A stretch of DNA of 52,743 nt from Streptomyces hydrogenans (lineage in GTDB: Bacteria; Actinomycetota; Actinomycetes; Streptomycetales; Streptomycetaceae). Within the stretch, counting starts at the first letter, position 1, and each line of letters starts with the position of its first letter. The notes under the pieces were generated by a model. That model searched no databases and was not told the origin of the DNA. It saw only the letters and a list, made by a program, of their open reading frames with translations. The stretch spans positions 1 through 52,743 of the forward strand of contig NZ_BNBS01000053.1 of NCBI RefSeq assembly GCF_014656075.1, written 5' to 3'. The position numbers and the translations under genes were made by a program. Positions 16,360 to 26,486 of this stretch are shown here, one piece after another.

Positions 16360-16934
16360 GGCGTCCCCCGCTGAGCCGCCGGCCCACCGGCCCGGGCGCT
16401 CAGCAACCGCAGCCGGTGGCACTCCACCGCGGCCGCGGCGACCAGGCGCGTCAGGCACGGGGCCTCCGCACGGCCCCACGGCCCGGACCGCGGAGCCGGC
16501 AGCGAGGACTCCACCTCGCGCCCCGGCTCGGGGGCCCGCAGCCACACGGCGGCACCCGGCGCGCCGGATCCGCCCCGTCCCGGAGGCGGGGGAGCGGTCA
16601 TCCGGCCGTCGGAGCCCAGCGCCACCAGATCCAGTGAGATCCCGCCCCACTCCAGCCACTCCAGCAGGCCGGGAAGCTCCTCCGAGCTCCCCGCGGCCAC
16701 CAGGAGCCGCATCCGGCGCCCCATCAGGGCGACGGGCCCGGTCGCCGCGCCGACCCGGCGCAGCACACCCCGGCCGGCCGCCGCGGGCAGCTCCAGCACG
16801 TCGAAGCGGAGCCCCGTCACCAGCTGCACCGGCGGGCCCGGCACCGTCGTCCACCCGAGCTCCCGCTCGTACCAGAGCGAGAGCGCCCGGCCACCGTCGA
16901 GCGGCGAGCGGGGAAGCGGGACGGTGAAGGCCAT
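16338..16934 (-). CDS. SCO3374-family protein
   Basis: A 198-residue protein beginning MAFTVPLPRSPLDGGRALSLWYERELGWTTVPG, with the middle element TGPVALMGRRMRLLVAAGSSEELPGLLEWLEWGGISLDLVALGSDGRMTAPPP. It corresponds by position and sequence to the Streptomyces family named after SCO3374. The N-terminal part somewhat resembles the bifunctional primase/polymerase-like proteins of actinobacteria, but I cannot confirm that. A GGGAG ribosome binding site lies about 10 nt before the ATG. It is convergent with and overlaps lsr2 by 22 bp and is divergent from clpC across 473 bp. Confidence 0.8.
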   Translation of the reverse strand: MAFTVPLPRSPLDGGRALSLWYERELGWTTVPGPPVQLVTGLRFDVLELPAAAGRGVLRRVGAATGPVALMGRRMRLLVAAGSSEELPGLLEWLEWGGISLDLVALGSDGRMTAPPPPGRGGSGAPGAAVWLRAPEPGREVESSLPAPRSGPWGRAEAPCLTRLVAAAAVECHRLRLLSARAGGPAAQRGTPQRFASS

Positions 16935-17061
16935 GCCGGGGGAACTCCCGGGGGGCCCGGTTGGTTACGGCCCCGGCCGCCGCCGGTGACGTAACGTTCC
17001 GGTCCGGGGACCCGAGGTGTCCGGTAATGGGGCGTACGAGCGCATTCGACGGCGCCACTCT

Positions 17062-17075
17062 GTTCGCTGGTAGCG
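17062..17075 (+). promoter_or_regulatory. ClgR operator upstream of clpC
   Basis: GTTCGC-N5-GCG (17062-17075) matches the published Streptomyces ClgR motif exactly. ClgR activates clp and lon genes, and clpC is a known target. A weak SigR-like GGAAC-N18-GTG (17079-17104) follows immediately. Confidence 0.8.
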
Positions 17076-17213
17076 GAGGGAACCCGGGTGTGCCGCATGG
17101 AGTGTCGGACCCTACGGGTAAGACATTCCTAGTGGAGAGGGGTGACCCGTCCGGCCGGTCCGTCTCACGTTCGCCATCGGCGTACTCAAGGCGGGGGTAA
17201 CTACTTGGCCTGC

Positions 17214-17240
17214 GGGAACATCGTCTCGCACCATCGAGTT
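17214..17240 (+). promoter_or_regulatory. SigR-type promoter of clpC
   Basis: GGGAAC at 17214-17219, exactly 18 nt, then GTT at 17238-17240. This fits the SigR consensus GGAAT/C-N18-GTT for the thiol-oxidative stress sigma factor. Clp genes belong to the SigR regulon in S. coelicolor. Transcription would start near 17247, giving a leader of about 160 nt that contains the hairpin GTCCCCGC/GCGGGAC (17324-17340). Confidence 0.75.
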
Positions 17241-17407
17241 GGAGCATTTGTCGGCTGTTCGGCAGCGGAGCACCCCACGGACAAGGGGGTGATCCGGACG
17301 GATGTCGGCAGTTGGAATGAGCGGTCCCCGCTTGCGGGACTAAGCTGCGGAAGGACAGGGAGGGGATCGACCCCTAACTGACTGACCGCTCTGAGGAGCG
17401 ATTAACG

Positions 17408-19927
<2,520 letters not shown>

Positions 19928-19942
19928 GCGGTAGAGACGCGC

Positions 19943-19987
19943 AAGGGGCGGCCCCGGAACCAGCACGGTTCCGGGGCCGCCCCTTTT
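19943..19987. terminator. Very long bidirectional terminator between clpC and the NACHT gene
   Basis: A 19-bp perfect stem (19943-19961 with 19967-19985) around the 5-nt loop AGCAC. It is followed by TTTT in the clpC direction and by AAGG-complementary sequence in the other, so it can serve both convergent genes. Confidence 0.93.
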
Positions 19988-19995
19988 CCGTGGGC

Positions 19996-22980
19996 TCAGG
20001 CGGAGACGCGGACGCGGGAGGGCAGGCCCTCGGTCCCGGTGAGGACGACGGAGTTGGTCCGGACGACCCTCAGCGCGGCCAGGTCGCCGGCGCGGGAGAC
20101 GTCGAACGTCCCCCCGGACAGGTAGAGCAGCTGGAGACCGGGGAAGACGCGCACCACGTCGTCCAGGGAGTGGCCGCGGCGGCGCCTGCCGCCCCCGTAG
20201 CAGACCAGGAAGGACACCCGGGGCAGGACCACGTCCTCGGGACAGTCGGCGAGCGCCTCCGCGCTGAACGTCATCCGCTCGATCTGCGGGAGGGCCCTCA
20301 GGTCCCGCCAGACGGCGGGGGTCGGCTCGGGGAGGTACGGCAGCTCGCCCAGCAGGGGGTACCGGGCGAGGCCCGCGAGTCCGTCCTCGGGGAGGCTCAG
20401 GAAGTTCAGCCTCCGCAGCGGGACGCCCTCGGGGAGATCGGTGGTCCGCCACACCGCGTCGGTCGGCAGGGCGAGGTACTCCAGGCTGCCGAGCGGGCCG
20501 AGCGGCGCGAGTTCCCCGCCGGGCGGGTGGTCCAGCAGCCGCAGCTCCCGCGGGTCGCACCGGGCCAGTACGGCGGCCGCCCGGTCGGCCGACACCGAGG
20601 CGGAGAGGTCCAGGAGCTCCGGGGCGAGGCCGAGGCGGAGCAGCTCGTCCGCCCGCTCGTCGTCCAGCACCTGGAGGCGCAGCTCGGTGGGGTCCAGGCG
20701 GGCGACGACCCCGTCCGCGTAGGCGCGCGCGTCGTAGCGCTGCCAGGCCCAGACGAGCTGGGCCCGCACGCCGAGCGACGGGTGGTCGGCGTAGCGGGCC
20801 AGGAAGGGGACGGCCGCGTCGGACAGGACGTGGGTCGCGGCGACCACGACCAGGTGCGCGGTGCGCTCGTCGAGCCCCTCCGGGCCCGGCAGCAGTTCCA
20901 GCACCATCCGTCCGGCCCCGGCCAGCTCGCGGGCCTCGTCCGGGTCGCGGGGCGGGATGACCTCGCCGGTGCGCCGCAGGATCTCCGCCCGTACCTCCGG
21001 GGCGACCTCCGTCGCGTGGCCGAGGGCCGTCGCCGCGAGCAGGACGAGTCGCAGCCGGGACGGGCGGTCGGCGGCGGTGTCCGCCGCCTTGAGCAGCTCG
21101 CTCAGGATCTCCGCGGCCTCGCGGGGGCGGGCGTGGCCGACGGCCATGCGCAGGACGTCCTCCCAGCGGTCGTCCGTCGCGTTGCGGACGAGGACCCCGA
21201 TGTCCCAGTGGTCGACCAGGGCCTTGGCCGCCAGGTAGTCCTGGAAGGTGCGGTGGACGAAGTCGACGGTGTCGGCGGTGGGCTCGCGCAGCAGGCCGCT
21301 GCGGTGCAGGAGGTGGGCGAAGACCTGGTCCGGGGCGTGGTCCGTGAGGCCCATCGCCGGCAGCGCCTCGGCCACCAGGGACTCCGCGTGGCCGCGCGCC
21401 ATCTGGAAGCGGTCGTTCAGCGTCATCCAGTACGCCAGGCGCTGGACCAGCTGGATCTGCGGGGCCTCGTCCAGGTCCACGCCGTAGGGGGCGCCCATGC
21501 CGCGCTCGCGGTCGCGGCGGACGAGCAGCATCGAGAGGGCGGCTTCGTAGAGGGAGCCCCGGCCCCGGGGGAGGTAGCCGCGGCGTTCGTGGTGCAGGGC
21601 GCAGACGAGGCCGCACATGAGGGGGTTGGTCGCCAGCTGGGCGACGTGCTCCGTCGTCCGCAGGGAGTCCAGGAGCCGCTGTTCGTACGGCGCCGCCGCC
21701 GGGCCCGCCGCCCGGTGCCAGCGGCGGACGAAGGTGGCGACCTCGGCGGGCGTCATGGGGGAGAGGGTCAGCTCGGTGAAGCCGTCGCGGGCCAGCCAGT
21801 CGTCGCGCACGGCGGTGGGGCGGGAGGTCACGAGCCAGCGGTTGCCGCCCTCGTACGCGGAGAGCAGTCCGCGCAGCCAGTCGCGGGCCCGGCCGCGCTC
21901 GGCCTCGGGGATCTCGTCGATGCCGTCGACGAGGACGAGGCCGCGGCCGGCGGAGAGGACCCGGTCGGCCCAGCCGTCGGGCGGGGTGAGGGGGCAGTCG
22001 GCGGCGGAGAGGAACCGTTCCGCGTCGGGGAGCCGCTCGCCGTGGCGGGTGAGGGTGCGTAGGGGGAGGACGAAGGGGACGCGGCCGTGGAGGTAGCCCA
22101 TGCCCTCGGCCGGGGGTGTGGCGCAGGCCGCGAGGGTCAGCCACTGGACGAGGGTCGTCTTGCCGGAGCCGGCCTGGCCCCGGAGCAGGATCCGTTCGTG
22201 GGCGGCCGGGGCGAGGTCGGCGCGGACGGAGGCGTGCTCCCGGGGGTCGCGGTCGGGGTCCCGGGCGTCGCCCGTCGCCTCCAGGGACAGGTAGGCCACG
22301 TCGAGCGGCCATTCCTCCCGGGTGTCGCGCAGGTCGATGCCGTGGATGGTGAGGTGGCCGTGCTTCCTCGCCAGGTGGGCGAGGTAGCGGCGCTCGAAGG
22401 CGGCGTCCTCGGCGAGCGGGCCCGGGTGGGCCGCCGCCAGGGCGTCGACCTTGCGGGCGAGGGCCGCCTGGCCGCGGGTCTGCTCGACCAGGGTGCGGGC
22501 GACGAAGGAGCCGCGGCGGGTGAAGAACTCCAGGATGTGGTGGCAGGCCCATTCGGTGGCGGTGTCGAGGTAGAGGACGGAGTCCGCGGCGAGGCCGTCG
22601 GGGGCGGGGGCGGCCGCGCGCAGGCGCCGGGCGAGGGCGCGGGGGCCGAGGTGGACGGCCTGCACGTCGTCCATGTCGAGGTCGCCGAGGGCCAGCAGGT
22701 GCGCGGCGAGCGCGTCGGTGACGGCCTCGGTCTCGTCGGGGGGGAACGGCGGTCCGCCCGGGCCCTCGCAGGTCCGGGCCACCAGCGTCGCGGCCAGCTT
22801 CCGGACGTCCTTCTCGGTGAGGGTGCGCTTCTCGCCCCGGAAGGAGAGGAGGGAGGCGAGCCGGACGGGGCGGTCGGCGCCGGTGAGTCCGGCCCCGGGG
22901 CCGTCGCCGGCCAGCAGTTTCCTCAGCAGCGGGCCGATGGCGGCCGACGCGAGGCGGGTGCCGATGAGTGCCGGTTCCAT
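19996..22980 (-). CDS. NLR-like NACHT ATPase with C-terminal LRR-like repeats
   Basis: A 994-residue STAND-type protein. Residues 1-260 are a helical N-terminal domain of the kind that precedes NACHT in many actinobacterial proteins, with LLSFRGEKRTLTEKDVRKLAATLVA and a charged helical stretch. The NACHT module has Walker A GQAGSGKTTL (268-277), Walker B LVLVDGIDEIP (348-357) and sensor-1 WLVTSRPTAV (381-390), then a winged-helix part ending VDFVHRTFQDYLAAKALVD. From about residue 760 the sequence shows degenerate Leu-rich repeats (LEYLALPTDAVW, LRRLNFLSLPEDGL, LQLLYLSGGTF). Bacterial NACHT proteins of this shape have been shown to act in phage defence. It is divergent from the M23 peptidase, with a GGGGGAC ribosome binding site. 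Function here is inferred only. Confidence 0.9.
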   Translation of the reverse strand: MEPALIGTRLASAAIGPLLRKLLAGDGPGAGLTGADRPVRLASLLSFRGEKRTLTEKDVRKLAATLVARTCEGPGGPPFPPDETEAVTDALAAHLLALGDLDMDDVQAVHLGPRALARRLRAAAPAPDGLAADSVLYLDTATEWACHHILEFFTRRGSFVARTLVEQTRGQAALARKVDALAAAHPGPLAEDAAFERRYLAHLARKHGHLTIHGIDLRDTREEWPLDVAYLSLEATGDARDPDRDPREHASVRADLAPAAHERILLRGQAGSGKTTLVQWLTLAACATPPAEGMGYLHGRVPFVLPLRTLTRHGERLPDAERFLSAADCPLTPPDGWADRVLSAGRGLVLVDGIDEIPEAERGRARDWLRGLLSAYEGGNRWLVTSRPTAVRDDWLARDGFTELTLSPMTPAEVATFVRRWHRAAGPAAAPYEQRLLDSLRTTEHVAQLATNPLMCGLVCALHHERRGYLPRGRGSLYEAALSMLLVRRDRERGMGAPYGVDLDEAPQIQLVQRLAYWMTLNDRFQMARGHAESLVAEALPAMGLTDHAPDQVFAHLLHRSGLLREPTADTVDFVHRTFQDYLAAKALVDHWDIGVLVRNATDDRWEDVLRMAVGHARPREAAEILSELLKAADTAADRPSRLRLVLLAATALGHATEVAPEVRAEILRRTGEVIPPRDPDEARELAGAGRMVLELLPGPEGLDERTAHLVVVAATHVLSDAAVPFLARYADHPSLGVRAQLVWAWQRYDARAYADGVVARLDPTELRLQVLDDERADELLRLGLAPELLDLSASVSADRAAAVLARCDPRELRLLDHPPGGELAPLGPLGSLEYLALPTDAVWRTTDLPEGVPLRRLNFLSLPEDGLAGLARYPLLGELPYLPEPTPAVWRDLRALPQIERMTFSAEALADCPEDVVLPRVSFLVCYGGGRRRRGHSLDDVVRVFPGLQLLYLSGGTFDVSRAGDLAALRVVRTNSVVLTGTEGLPSRVRVSA

Positions 22981-23103
22981 GCCTGTCCCCCTGTACGTCC
23001 CCGGATGCCGTCAGCGTAGTGCGCGACGGCCTCCGGACGGCCGCGGTCGCGTGACCCAGGTCCCATTGGCGGGGCGCGCGCGGTGACAAGCGGCACAGGG
23101 GTT

Positions 23104-23132
23104 TTGGGGGGTACTAGACGGGATCGTAGTGT
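23104..23132 (+). promoter_or_regulatory. Candidate promoter of the M23 peptidase gene
   Basis: TTGGGG (23104-23109), 17 nt, TAGTGT (23127-23132). The -35 box is weak; the -10 box is good. Transcription from about 23139 would give a 318-nt leader. Confidence 0.4.
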
Positions 23133-23138
23133 CGATAG

Positions 23139-23456
23139 CGGGCGAATCGGGACGTTTACGCGTCAACCACCAGGACCTAGGTCCCGAGGTGCCCGAATCG
23201 GGCGCCGCGCCGCCTTTCGGGCCTTTCCCGGCACCGGCGACATGGGGCTAAACCCGGAATCTTGGGTTGTTATGTCCGATTTCGCGAAGAGGCTCCGGTG
23301 GTGTCAAGAGGCGTATTCCTGGGGAGATCGCTACGACCTTGTGTCGTAGATGGGGTGTTTTGGGATGACCTGGGTGGCGGGTTACCAAGGAACGGCCAGC
23401 CCGGCGCAACGCACCGATCGCGTCGGGTCCCGTACTGCCCGGAGGTCTTCCCCCGT
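23139..23456 (+). other. Long structured 5' leader of the M23 peptidase gene
   Basis: No coding region is convincing here. Several inverted repeats are packed together: palindrome GGACCTAGGTCC (23173-23184), GCCCGA-A-TCGGGC (23191-23203), nested pairs GACAT/ATGTC (23239-23243 with 23272-23276) and AACCC/GGGTT (23251-23255 with 23264-23268), and CTACGAC/GTCGTAG (23331-23349) followed within 8 nt by a TTTT run, which could act as an attenuator. Wall-hydrolase genes in Streptomyces often carry riboswitch-controlled leaders, but the conserved core of the c-di-AMP (ydaO) class is not visible. Confidence 0.45.
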
Positions 23457-24173
23457 ATGTCGAAGCGCGTCATGAACCCCGCCGTCCGCACCACCGCCGT
23501 CGTCCTCGCCACTGCTGGTCTGGGAGCGACGCTGGTGGCCGGAGCCGGGTCCGCCTTCGCCGCCGAGAGCAAGGCCGCCCCGGTCGCCGGTACCGCGGCC
23601 GCCGCCGTCGCGGCGCAGGCCGAGACCCAGGCCAAGGTCGCTCAGGCGAAGGTCGCCCAGGTCAAGGCCGCGAAGGCCAAGGCCGTCAAGGCCGCTCAGG
23701 TGAAGGCCGCGGCCAAGAAGGCCGCCGCCAAGCCGGTCGCCGCCAAGAAGGCCAAGGGCTGGGTCAAGCCCGTCGCCTCGTACGCCCTCAGCGCCAGCTT
23801 CAACCAGGGCGGCGCCATGTGGGCCCACAAGCACTCCGGCCAGGACTTCGCCGTCCCGGTCGGCACCACGGTCAAGGCCGCCGGCGCCGGCACCGTCGTG
23901 AAGGCCGGCCCGAACGGCGGCGGTGACGGCCCCGCCTACGGCAACGCCATCGTCGTGAAGCACGCCAACGGCACGTACTCGCAGTACGCCCACCTGTCGA
24001 AGATCAAGGTCCACGTCGGCCAGAAGGTCGCCGCCGGCCAGAAGATCGCCCTCTCGGGCAACACCGGCAACTCCTCCGGCCCGCACCTGCACTTCGAGAT
24101 CCGCACGACGCCGAACTACGGCTCGGCCATCAACCCGGCCGCGTTCCTGCGCACCCACGGCGTCTCCATCTGA
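23457..24173 (+). CDS. Secreted M23 (LytM-type) peptidoglycan endopeptidase
   Basis: A 238-residue exported protein. The signal peptide (MSKRVMNPAVRTTAVVLATAGLGATLVAGAGSAFA, cleavage after AFA) is followed by a lysine/alanine-rich spacer of about 65 residues that may be a wall-binding or coiled segment. The C-terminal M23 domain has the zinc ligands HSGQD (His, Asp) and the HLHFEI motif, so it should be active as a metallo-endopeptidase on peptidoglycan cross-bridges. The start was placed at the ATG at 23457 with GGAGG 11 nt upstream and a proper signal-peptide n-region. It converges with the TetR gene (12-bp gap). Confidence 0.93.
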   Translation: MSKRVMNPAVRTTAVVLATAGLGATLVAGAGSAFAAESKAAPVAGTAAAAVAAQAETQAKVAQAKVAQVKAAKAKAVKAAQVKAAAKKAAAKPVAAKKAKGWVKPVASYALSASFNQGGAMWAHKHSGQDFAVPVGTTVKAAGAGTVVKAGPNGGGDGPAYGNAIVVKHANGTYSQYAHLSKIKVHVGQKVAAGQKIALSGNTGNSSGPHLHFEIRTTPNYGSAINPAAFLRTHGVSI

Positions 24174-24185
24174 CGCTGACCCGTG

Positions 24186-24743
24186 TCAGGCCCGGTGGGC
24201 CTGCTCGATCAGATCGAGGGCGACCTCGAGGACGGCTTCCTGCTTCTCCTCGGGATCGCCCTCGTCGGCGTTCTGCATGAAGAACGTGCCCGCGTGCAGG
24301 GTGAAGATCGAGCTCATGGCGCGGACCCGGTCCTTCATCGGGGCCTCGGGCTCCTGGATGTACTCGTAGAGCGCGAGCAGCCGCTCCTTGAAGGTGAGGC
24401 CGATGCTGAGCTCGCGCACGGTCGCCTGGTTCTCGTGCATGAAGCGGAACAGCGGGGCCGCCGCGAGCAGGCAGAGCTGGTAGCGGCGCAGGATCTCCTG
24501 CTTGGTCTCCAGGGTGCGCGGCTGTCCGCCGGCCCAGGTGAGCAGCTCGTCCATCGGGCGGGTCAGGTCCTGGAAGATCCCGATGATGATGTCTTCCTTG
24601 GTCTTGAAGTGGTAGTAGAGCGCGGCCTTGGTGACGTCGAGGTGTTCCGCGATCTCCCGCAGCGAGGTCTTCTCGTAGCCCTGCTCGGCGAAGAGTTCGA
24701 GAGCCACGTCCTGGATGCGCTGGCGCGTGTTGCCTCGGGTCAT
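24186..24743 (-). CDS. TetR-family repressor, divergent from an MFS exporter
   Basis: The 185-residue protein begins with a TetR helix-turn-helix (RQRIQDVALELFAEQGYEKTSLREIAEHLDVTKAALYYHFKTKEDII, residues 7-54). The C-terminal ligand domain ends FTLHAGTFFMQNADEGDPEEKQEAVLEVALDLIEQAHRA. It is divergent from the DHA2 transporter at 24849, and the 105-bp gap has two near-identical 18-bp palindromes. It is therefore probably the transporter's local repressor, induced by a transporter substrate. A GGGAG ribosome binding site precedes the ATG by about 9 nt. Confidence 0.93.
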   Translation of the reverse strand: MTRGNTRQRIQDVALELFAEQGYEKTSLREIAEHLDVTKAALYYHFKTKEDIIIGIFQDLTRPMDELLTWAGGQPRTLETKQEILRRYQLCLLAAAPLFRFMHENQATVRELSIGLTFKERLLALYEYIQEPEAPMKDRVRAMSSIFTLHAGTFFMQNADEGDPEEKQEAVLEVALDLIEQAHRA

Positions 24744-24773
24744 GGCTGTTCACTCCCACTTTCCACAAAACTT

Positions 24774-24791
24774 ACTTGACGACCGGCAAGT
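24774..24791. promoter_or_regulatory. TetR operator site 1
   Basis: ACTTGACGACCGGCAAGT is a near-perfect 18-bp palindrome (7 of 8 arm positions pair). It contains the TTGACG -35 box of the transporter gene, so binding would block it directly. It is paralogous to site 2, 45 bp downstream. Confidence 0.8.
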
Positions 24792-24805
24792 GACGGGCCT
24801 ACCGT
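24776..24805 (+). promoter_or_regulatory. Promoter of the MFS transporter gene
   Basis: TTGACG (24776-24781), 18 nt, TACCGT (24800-24805). Transcription would start near 24812 between the two operator palindromes. The -35 box lies inside operator 1. Confidence 0.7.
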
Positions 24806-24818
24806 CCCCAGTGTAGTA

Positions 24819-24836
24819 ACTAGCCGGGCGGCAAGT
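24819..24836. promoter_or_regulatory. TetR operator site 2
   Basis: ACTAGCCGGGCGGCAAGT shares the right half CGGCAAGT exactly with site 1 and has 7 of 8 arm positions paired. Its centre is 45 bp from that of site 1, downstream of the predicted transcription start. Confidence 0.8.
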
Positions 24837-24848
24837 AAGGGGACGGCC

Positions 24849-26426
24849 ATGACGGACAACGCGCCATCGAAACAGGCGGAGGAGGGGCGGGAGTCACCGC
24901 GCAGCGTGCGCGTCGTCCTCCTCGCCCTCATGATCGCGATGCTCCTCGCGATGCTGGACAACATGATCATCGGCACCGCGATGCCGACGATCGTCGGTGA
25001 GCTCGGCGGTCTGGAGCACCTCTCCTGGGTCGTCACCGCCTACACCCTGGCCACCGCCGCCTCCACCCCCATCTGGGGCAAGCTCGGAGACATGTACGGC
25101 CGCAAGGGCGTCTTCCTCACCTCGATCGTGATCTTCCTGATCGGCTCGGCGCTCAGCGGCATGGCCCAGGACATGGGCCAGCTCATCGGCTTCCGCACGA
25201 TCCAGGGCCTCGGCGCCGGCGGCCTCATGGTCGGCGTCATGGCGATCATCGGCGACCTGATCCCGCCCCGGGAGCGGGGCAAGTACCAGGGCATGATGGC
25301 CGGCGTGATGGCCCTGGCCATGATCGGCGGCCCGCTGGTCGGCGGAACCATCACCGACCACTGGGGCTGGCGCTGGTCCTTCTACATCAACCTGCCGCTG
25401 GGCGCCGTCGCGCTCGCCATGGTCACCACCGTCCTGCACCTGCCGAAGAAGCGGCGCGCGGCCGGCACCCGGATCGACTTCCTCGGCGCCGCGCTGCTGA
25501 CCGTCGGCATCACCGCGATCGTCCTGGTCACCACCTGGGGCGGCACGGAGTACGCCTGGGGCTCGGCCACCATCGTCGGCCTCACCGTCGGCGGCCTGGC
25601 GGCCCTCGCCGCCTTCCTGTACGTGGAGACCCGCGCGAGCGACCCGATCATGCCGCTGCACATCTTCCGCAGCCGCAACTTCACCCTCATGTCGCTGATC
25701 GGCTTCATCACCGGCTTCGTCATGTTCGGCGCGGTCCTCTACCTGCCGATCTTCCAGCAGTCCGTGCAGGGCGCCTCGGCCACCAACTCCGGCCTGCTGC
25801 TCCTGCCGATGCTGCTCTCGATGATGGTCGTCTCGCTGGTCGTCGGCCGCGTCACCACCAGCAGCGGCAAGTACAAGGTCTTCCCCATCGCGGGCGGCGC
25901 CCTGATGATCGCCGGCCTCTTCCTGCTCTCCACGATGGACACCGGCACGACCCGTCTGGTCTCCGGCGTGTACATGGCCCTGCTCGGCGCCGGCATGGGC
26001 TTCCTCATGCAGATCACCATGCTCGTCGCGCAGAACAGCGTCGAGATGAAGGACATGGGCGTGGCCTCCAGCTCCACGACCCTCTTCCGTACCCTCGGCT
26101 CCTCCTTCGGCGTCGCCATCATGGGCGCGCTCTTCACGAGCCGGGTCCAGGACGAGATGGCCGGCCGCGGCGGCTCGGCCCTCACCGAGCGGTCCGCCCA
26201 GCTGGACGCGGCGAGCCTGGCCAAGCTGCCGGAGGCGCTGCGCGAGGCGTACCAGCACGCGGTCGCCGCGGGCACCCACTCCGCCTTCCTCGTCGGCTCG
26301 GCGGTCGCGGTCCTCGGCTTCGTCCTCGCCTTCTTCGTCAAGGAGGTGGCGCTGCGCGGCGCCGGCCCCGCGTCGGCCGAGCAGCCGGCCGACGAGGGCA
26401 CGGCGAAGGTCGCCGAGACGGTCTGA
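24849..26426 (+). CDS. DHA2-family (EmrB/QacA) multidrug MFS transporter
   Basis: This 525-residue, probably 14-TM, proton-coupled exporter shows the DHA2 motif A GKLGDMYGRKGVFL after TM2, the early LDNMIIGTAMPTIVGEL (motif D1), and motif C in TM5 (MALAMIGGPLVGGTITDHWGWRWSFYINLP). The substrate is unknown; members export drugs, dyes and secondary metabolites. It is controlled by the divergent TetR gene through two palindromes, and the ribosome binding site is AAGGGGA. A 19-bp bidirectional hairpin follows the stop. The C-terminal tail is short and acidic. Confidence 0.95.
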   Translation: MTDNAPSKQAEEGRESPRSVRVVLLALMIAMLLAMLDNMIIGTAMPTIVGELGGLEHLSWVVTAYTLATAASTPIWGKLGDMYGRKGVFLTSIVIFLIGSALSGMAQDMGQLIGFRTIQGLGAGGLMVGVMAIIGDLIPPRERGKYQGMMAGVMALAMIGGPLVGGTITDHWGWRWSFYINLPLGAVALAMVTTVLHLPKKRRAAGTRIDFLGAALLTVGITAIVLVTTWGGTEYAWGSATIVGLTVGGLAALAAFLYVETRASDPIMPLHIFRSRNFTLMSLIGFITGFVMFGAVLYLPIFQQSVQGASATNSGLLLLPMLLSMMVVSLVVGRVTTSSGKYKVFPIAGGALMIAGLFLLSTMDTGTTRLVSGVYMALLGAGMGFLMQITMLVAQNSVEMKDMGVASSSTTLFRTLGSSFGVAIMGALFTSRVQDEMAGRGGSALTERSAQLDAASLAKLPEALREAYQHAVAAGTHSAFLVGSAVAVLGFVLAFFVKEVALRGAGPASAEQPADEGTAKVAETV

Positions 26427-26439
26427 TCCCCTTCGGTAC

Positions 26440-26480
26440 GCGCGTGGGGCCCGGTTTCGCGGAAACCGGGCCCCACGCGC
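26440..26480. terminator. Bidirectional terminator between the MFS gene and cseC
   Basis: A perfect 19-bp stem (26440-26458 with 26462-26480) with the 3-nt loop GCG, between convergent genes. There is no immediate U-tract in the plus direction. Confidence 0.88.
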
Positions 26481-26486
26481 GCGTGC

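Noticed and set aside
23083..23349. An 88-codon frame in the M23 gene leader
   Set aside because: No ribosome binding site or family; it lies across the palindromes of the structured leader.
23139..23456. c-di-AMP (ydaO-type) riboswitch
   Set aside because: The leader is long and structured, but the conserved GGGGTGAATC and CAGCTAACC-type core blocks are not found, so I did not call it.
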